Below, piece after piece: positions 60,272 to 64,000 of a DNA stretch of 64,000 nucleotides. Each line of letters opens with the position of its first letter. The first letter of the stretch is position 1. The notes under the pieces are model-generated. The model was not told where the DNA came from, did not search any database, and was given only the letters and a program-made list of their open reading frames with translations. Origin of the DNA: Hyphomicrobiaceae bacterium (GTDB taxonomy: Bacteria > Pseudomonadota > Alphaproteobacteria > Rhizobiales > Hyphomicrobiaceae); assembly GCA_021730785.1 (NCBI GenBank), contig JAKFWF010000018.1, forward strand, positions 35,462-99,461. Reading direction: 5' to 3'. A program made the translations under genes and the position numbers.

Positions 60272-61243
60272 CTAGCCGATCCCGAGGTCTTTGAGGATCG
60301 CCTCGAGGCGGACGATCTCCGCGGCGATATAGGTCTTGTAGGCATCGCCTGTGCGGGTGATGCGGGTCCAGCCGCGCTTGTTGCAGGCGTCGACCCACTC
60401 TGGCGAGGCCGCCATCTTGTCCATCAGGCTGATCATGGCCTTGCGCTGATCGTCGGTGACGCCCGCAGGGGCGAATACGCCGCGCCAGTTGAACAGTTCG
60501 ACGTCGATGCCCTGCTCCTTGAGGGTCGGCGCGTCGATGCCATCCTGGCGCTTGTCGGACGAAATGGCGAGCACGCGCAGCTTGCCGGCCTTGATCTGCT
60601 CGGCGAATTCTCCATAGCCGGAGATGCCGCCGGCGACCTGCGATCCGAGCAATGCGGCCGTGGCCGGGCCACCGCCGGCGAACGCGACGTAACTGACCTT
60701 CGCGGGGGCAACGCCGGCTGCCTTGGCGATCAGGCCGAGCAGGATGTGATCGCTGCCGCCAGCCGAGCCGCCGGCCACCGGAACCTTGGTCGGGTCGGCC
60801 TTGAGGGCGTCGGCGAAATCCTTGGCGGTCTTGAAGGGCGAGGATGCCGGCACCACCAGCGCCAGCGCTTCCCCCGTCAGCAAGGCGATGGGCGTCACGG
60901 CGTCGAGCTTCACGGCACTCTTGTTGGCGATGATGGCGCCGACCATCACCATGCCGCCGACCATCAACGCGTTACCCTGGCCCTTCCACTGGTTGACGAA
61001 CTGCGGCAGGCCGACCGTGCCGCCCGCCCCTGCCACATTGGTGATCTGTACGCCGGCCACGGCATTGGTCGCGCGCAGCACCTGTTCGATGGTACGGGCG
61101 GTCTGGTCCCAGCCCCCGCCGGGGGCTGCCGGGACCATGATCTTCAGCAGCTCGATCGGCTGCGCGGTGGTGGCGCCAAGTCCAGCCCAGGTGGCGGTGG
61201 TAACGGCGGCGGTGGACAAGAGGAGATTGCGGCGATCGATCAT
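60272..61243 (-). CDS. tctC: Tripartite tricarboxylate transporter substrate-binding protein (Bug family)
   Basis: A 323-residue periplasmic solute receptor. ATG 61243 is used because GGAAAG lies seven bases upstream. Signal IDRRNLLLSTAAVTTATWAG, with an arginine pair and cleavage near TTAQ. The Bug fold is visible as IMVPAAPGGGWDQTARTIEQ (phosphate/carboxylate-like loop), ITNVAGAGGTVGLPQFVNQ and VAGGSAGGSDHILLGLIAKA, with FNWRGVFAPAGVTDDQRKAM near the C-terminus. It binds an organic acid for TctAB; which one cannot be told. First gene of the tctCBA operon, diverging from the molybdoenzyme gene. Confidence 0.93.
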   Translation of the reverse strand: MIDRRNLLLSTAAVTTATWAGLGATTAQPIELLKIMVPAAPGGGWDQTARTIEQVLRATNAVAGVQITNVAGAGGTVGLPQFVNQWKGQGNALMVGGMVMVGAIIANKSAVKLDAVTPIALLTGEALALVVPASSPFKTAKDFADALKADPTKVPVAGGSAGGSDHILLGLIAKAAGVAPAKVSYVAFAGGGPATAALLGSQVAGGISGYGEFAEQIKAGKLRVLAISSDKRQDGIDAPTLKEQGIDVELFNWRGVFAPAGVTDDQRKAMISLMDKMAASPEWVDACNKRGWTRITRTGDAYKTYIAAEIVRLEAILKDLGIG

Positions 61244-61607
61244 GGATTTGCTTTCCAAGCGGTTGCTGGTGTGGGTTGAGCCTTCCCGCCCTTTATATCA
61301 CATTGTACGTGGCCTGCTGTCCATGCAATGGCAGCCTGGGCACGATCCAAGCGTAAACATCGCCACGAGCAACCAGCCGCTCCGGCCGTGGCGGGTCGCG
61401 GTGGCACCTGGGCGAGGCCACGAGGTAGTCGAGGGGAGGAGAGGCGCCGAGTAACGGGAGTGCTCCACACGCTGGGCCTTAAGCTCATTTTCGATACCTG
61501 CACATAAAGGTGTTGTTGTCGGCGGTCGCCGATGGCAGTCTCGGAAATTGAGATGTTTCGGCTCGGTGGCTGATCATCGCCGCGCCGTAGCCAGGGGTTT
61601 CAAGCTT
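61244..61607. other. Divergent intergenic region between tctC and the molybdoenzyme gene
   Basis: No gene is visible in this 364-bp stretch. It should hold promoters for both directions. AGGGG at 61593-61597, about ten bases before GTG 61608, is the ribosome site that decides the start of the molybdoenzyme. I see no clear palindrome. Confidence 0.5.
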
Positions 61608-64000
61608 GTGAGCATCAGCACCGAACCAGTGATCGACTTGTCGCGCCCGATCGGCGACGAGGTGAAGTGCACCACGTGCTACATGTGCGCCTGCCGCTGC
61701 GGGATTAAGGTGCATCTGCGCAACGGGCAGGTCCGCTACATCGAGGGCAATCGCGATCATCCGGTGAACAAAGGCGTGCTGTGCGGCAAGGGAGCCGCCG
61801 GCATCATGCAGCACTATTCGCCGGCCCGCCTCACGTCGCCGTTGAAGCGCGTTGGCCCGCGCGGCTCGGGCGAGTTCGCCGAGATCAGCTGGGACGAAGC
61901 CCTTGGGCTTGCGGCGACGTGGCTCGGCGACGTGCGTGAGAAGGATCCAAAGAAGCTCGCATTCTTCACCGGCCGCGATCAATCCCAAGCGCTGACAGGC
62001 TGGTTCGCGCAGCAGTACGGCACGCCGAATTTCGCAGCTCACGGCGGGTTCTGCTCGGTCAACATGGCGGCTGCCGGCCTCTACACATTCGGCGGTTCGT
62101 TCTGGGAGTTCGGCGAGCCCGACTGGGAGCGCACCAAATACTTCCTGCTGTTCGGCGTCGCCGAGGACCACGCGTCGAACCCGATCAAGACGGCGCTCGG
62201 TCGGTTGAAGGCGCGTGGCGTCAAAGTCGTGTCGATCAACCCGGTGCGCACGGGCTATAATGCGATCGCTGACGAATGGATCGGCATCCGTCCCGGCACC
62301 GATGGCATGTTCGTCGCGAGCCTGATCCACGAACTGCTGCGCACGCAAAACGTCGATCTCGACTATCTGGTGCGCTATACCAACGCGCACTGGCTGGTGG
62401 TCGACGAGGGTAAGGGTGCCGACGCTGGGCTGTTCGCCCGCGATGCCAAGGGGCACCCGCTGTGCTTCGATAAGACGGCGGGCACGGTCGGCGATGCAAT
62501 GCTGCCAGAGATCGCGCCAGCCCTGGTCGGATCGTTCAAGCTGCCCGATGGCCGCGCCGCCAAGCCGTCGTTCCAACTGCTGGCCGAGCGGTTTTTGCGG
62601 GCCGAGTACGCGCCGGAACGTGCCGAAGCGGAGACCGGCGTGCCGGCCGCCACCATCCGGCGCATCGCGGCCGAGCTTGCAGACGCCGCGTTCAAGCAGC
62701 AGATCACGCTGCCCATCGCGTGGACCGATACGCACGGACGGCGGCACGAGACGACCACGGGGCGCCCGGTATCGATGCACGCCATGCGCGGGATCTCGGC
62801 GCACTCGAACGGCTTCCAGACCTGCCGGCTGATTCACATCCTGCAGATCATCCTGGGCTCGATCGATTGTCCGGGCGGGTTCCGCTACAAGCCGCCGTTC
62901 CCAAGGCCAGCGCCACCGCCGAACCGGCCGGCCGGCAAGCACGCGACCGTGAAGCCGCATACGCCGTTGCCGGGCGCCCCGCTCGGCTTCACTCAAGGGC
63001 CGGAGGATCTGCTGGTGTGCCCGCAAGGCACGCCGGAGCGCATCGACAAGGCCTATTCCTGGGACGCGCCGATCGCAGCCCATGGCCTCATGCACATGGT
63101 GATCACCAACGCCGCCAACGGTGATCCGTACCCGGTCGACGTCCTGTTCATGTACATGGCCAACATGAGCTGGAACTCGTCGATGAACATTCCGGCGGTC
63201 CTGAAGCACCTGACCGCCAGGGACGAGGCGACCGGCGAGTACAAAATCCCGAAGCTGATCTACTCGGACGCCTACCTGTCCGAAATGGTGCCCTATGCCG
63301 ACCTGATCCTGCCGGATACGACCTATCTCGAGCGCTGGGACTGCATCTCGCTGCTGGACCGGCCGATCTCCGATCCGGATGGCCCGGCCGACAGCATCCG
63401 CCAGCCGGTGGTCGAGCCCGATCGCAACGTGCGTGCGTTCCAAAGTGTGCTGATCGATCTTGGCGCGCGGTTGAAGCTGCCGGGTTTCGTGACACCGGCG
63501 GGCACGGCGAGATTCCCCGGCGGCTATCCCGACTACATCGTCAACCACGAGCGGGCGCCGGGCATTGGGCCGTTGGCGGGCTTCCGGGGCAAGGACGGCA
63601 AGGCCTATGGCAAGGGCGAAGTGAATGGCGCCCAACTCGACGCCTACATTGCGAATGGCGCGTTCCATCAGCACCATCTGGCCGACGACCAGCGCTTCTA
63701 CAAACACGCCAACAAGAGCTACCTCGAGTGGGCGAAGGGCGCAGGTTTCATCGGTGCGAGCGACCCGATCATTTTTCAGCTCTATCTGGAGCCGCTGCAG
63801 AAATTCCGTCTTGCCGCCCGCGGGCATGGGTCCGTCCAGCCGCCCGACAGCCATCGCCGCCGCATCGAGACCTACTTCGATCCGATCCCCTTCTGGTACG
63901 AGCCGTTCGAGTCGTCGGAGGCGGCCTCAACCGCCCGCGGCGAAGGTCGCGCCCGGCCTGAACTGGTGGATGCCATACCCCCCAACCTCCACTCACCCCC
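61608..64000 (+). CDS. Molybdopterin oxidoreductase, SoeA/PsrA-like (partial, cut by right edge)
   Basis: The first 797 codons of a DMSO-reductase-family catalytic subunit, open to the right edge. GTG 61608 is preceded by AGGGG. The N-terminal [4Fe-4S] site is Cys24, Cys27, Cys31 and Cys59 (C-x2-C-x3-C-x27-C, in CYMCACRCGIK and GVLCGKG). Cys149 in HGGFCSVNMAA is the probable molybdenum ligand, as in the polysulfide/thiosulfate/sulfite group. No Tat signal is present, which argues for a cytoplasmic active site as in SoeA, the membrane-bound sulfite dehydrogenase, rather than in periplasmic PsrA. Later landmarks: VVSINPVRTGYNAIADEWI, MRGISAHSNGFQTCRLIHIL, LILPDTTYLERWDCISLLD. Partner subunits (iron-sulfur and membrane anchor) would lie beyond the edge. 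Substrate is inferred. Confidence 0.85.
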   Translation, partial: MSISTEPVIDLSRPIGDEVKCTTCYMCACRCGIKVHLRNGQVRYIEGNRDHPVNKGVLCGKGAAGIMQHYSPARLTSPLKRVGPRGSGEFAEISWDEALGLAATWLGDVREKDPKKLAFFTGRDQSQALTGWFAQQYGTPNFAAHGGFCSVNMAAAGLYTFGGSFWEFGEPDWERTKYFLLFGVAEDHASNPIKTALGRLKARGVKVVSINPVRTGYNAIADEWIGIRPGTDGMFVASLIHELLRTQNVDLDYLVRYTNAHWLVVDEGKGADAGLFARDAKGHPLCFDKTAGTVGDAMLPEIAPALVGSFKLPDGRAAKPSFQLLAERFLRAEYAPERAEAETGVPAATIRRIAAELADAAFKQQITLPIAWTDTHGRRHETTTGRPVSMHAMRGISAHSNGFQTCRLIHILQIILGSIDCPGGFRYKPPFPRPAPPPNRPAGKHATVKPHTPLPGAPLGFTQGPEDLLVCPQGTPERIDKAYSWDAPIAAHGLMHMVITNAANGDPYPVDVLFMYMANMSWNSSMNIPAVLKHLTARDEATGEYKIPKLIYSDAYLSEMVPYADLILPDTTYLERWDCISLLDRPISDPDGPADSIRQPVVEPDRNVRAFQSVLIDLGARLKLPGFVTPAGTARFPGGYPDYIVNHERAPGIGPLAGFRGKDGKAYGKGEVNGAQLDAYIANGAFHQHHLADDQRFYKHANKSYLEWAKGAGFIGASDPIIFQLYLEPLQKFRLAARGHGSVQPPDSHRRRIETYFDPIPFWYEPFESSEAASTARGEGRARPELVDAIPPNLHSP

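Noticed and set aside
61485..63854. 789-codon open frame on the minus strand opposite the molybdoenzyme gene
   Set aside because: A mirror of a GC-rich gene: Arg/Leu/Val-rich with no domain, while the plus strand carries clear Fe-S and molybdenum-site motifs.

Overview
This is a GC-rich, gene-dense chromosomal window of an alphaproteobacterium, most likely of the order Hyphomicrobiales or a near relative. The main pointers are a PopZ-type polar organiser gene directly upstream of valS and next to a tolC gene, an opgGH pair, a SoxCD/flavocytochrome c locus controlled by an ArsR-type SoxR/SqrR/BigR-like regulator, and tripartite tricarboxylate (Bug-type) transport. The genus cannot be read from the sequence. 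I see no rRNA, tRNA, CRISPR array, insertion sequence or prophage; this is backbone with scattered accessory genes.

Layout. 1-4058: minus-strand block with a GNAT/CelD-like acyltransferase cut by the left edge, a lipoprotein, a CoxE-type VWA protein, a LuxR-type protein reduced to its DNA-binding domain, and a small membrane protein. 4331-7791: opgG-opgH for osmoregulated periplasmic glucans. 7798-10295: ycjX and a TIGR01620/UPF0283 membrane protein. 10559-22804: two tolC paralogues, a cupin, a GST/TetR divergent pair with twin operator-like sites, a membrane-spermidine-synthase fusion, ruvX, popZ and valS. 22819-29502: HDAC-like deacetylase, uronate dehydrogenase-like enzyme, FadL porin, threonine dehydratase, MFS permease. 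29495-34734: a 976-residue membrane-anchored coiled-coil repeat protein, an Hpt protein, and a ferredoxin with its probable reductase. 34742-43400: MDR dehydrogenase, a second opgH-like glucosyltransferase, a secreted ClpP-fold protein, FkbM methyltransferase, a PYROXD2-like oxidoreductase and a D-2-hydroxyacid dehydrogenase. 43417-49964: TPR-methyltransferase, small lipoproteins and secreted proteins, quinone oxidoreductase, GST and gpt.

50061-55509 is the clearest functional module: soxR/soxT-like genes on the minus strand diverge from soxC, soxD, a monohaem cytochrome c and a flavocytochrome c sulfide dehydrogenase flavoprotein. Thiosulfate-binding and thiosulfate-cleaving genes (soxXYZAB) are not in the window, so this piece covers regulation, sulfur transport, sulfane-sulfur oxidation and sulfide oxidation only. 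A SoeA/PsrA-like molybdoenzyme begins at 61608 and runs off the right edge. Between them lie a VapBC-type toxin-antitoxin pair whose antitoxin reading frame is broken by one base, a GST, ilvN and a tctCBA tripartite tricarboxylate transporter.

No wholly new system is proven here. The observations most worth following are the frameshifted antitoxin with an intact toxin, the autoinducer-domain-less LuxR with an inverted repeat at its promoter, the orphan second OpgH, the 976-residue repeat protein, the incomplete sox locus, and a near-perfect 28-bp palindrome next to soxT.
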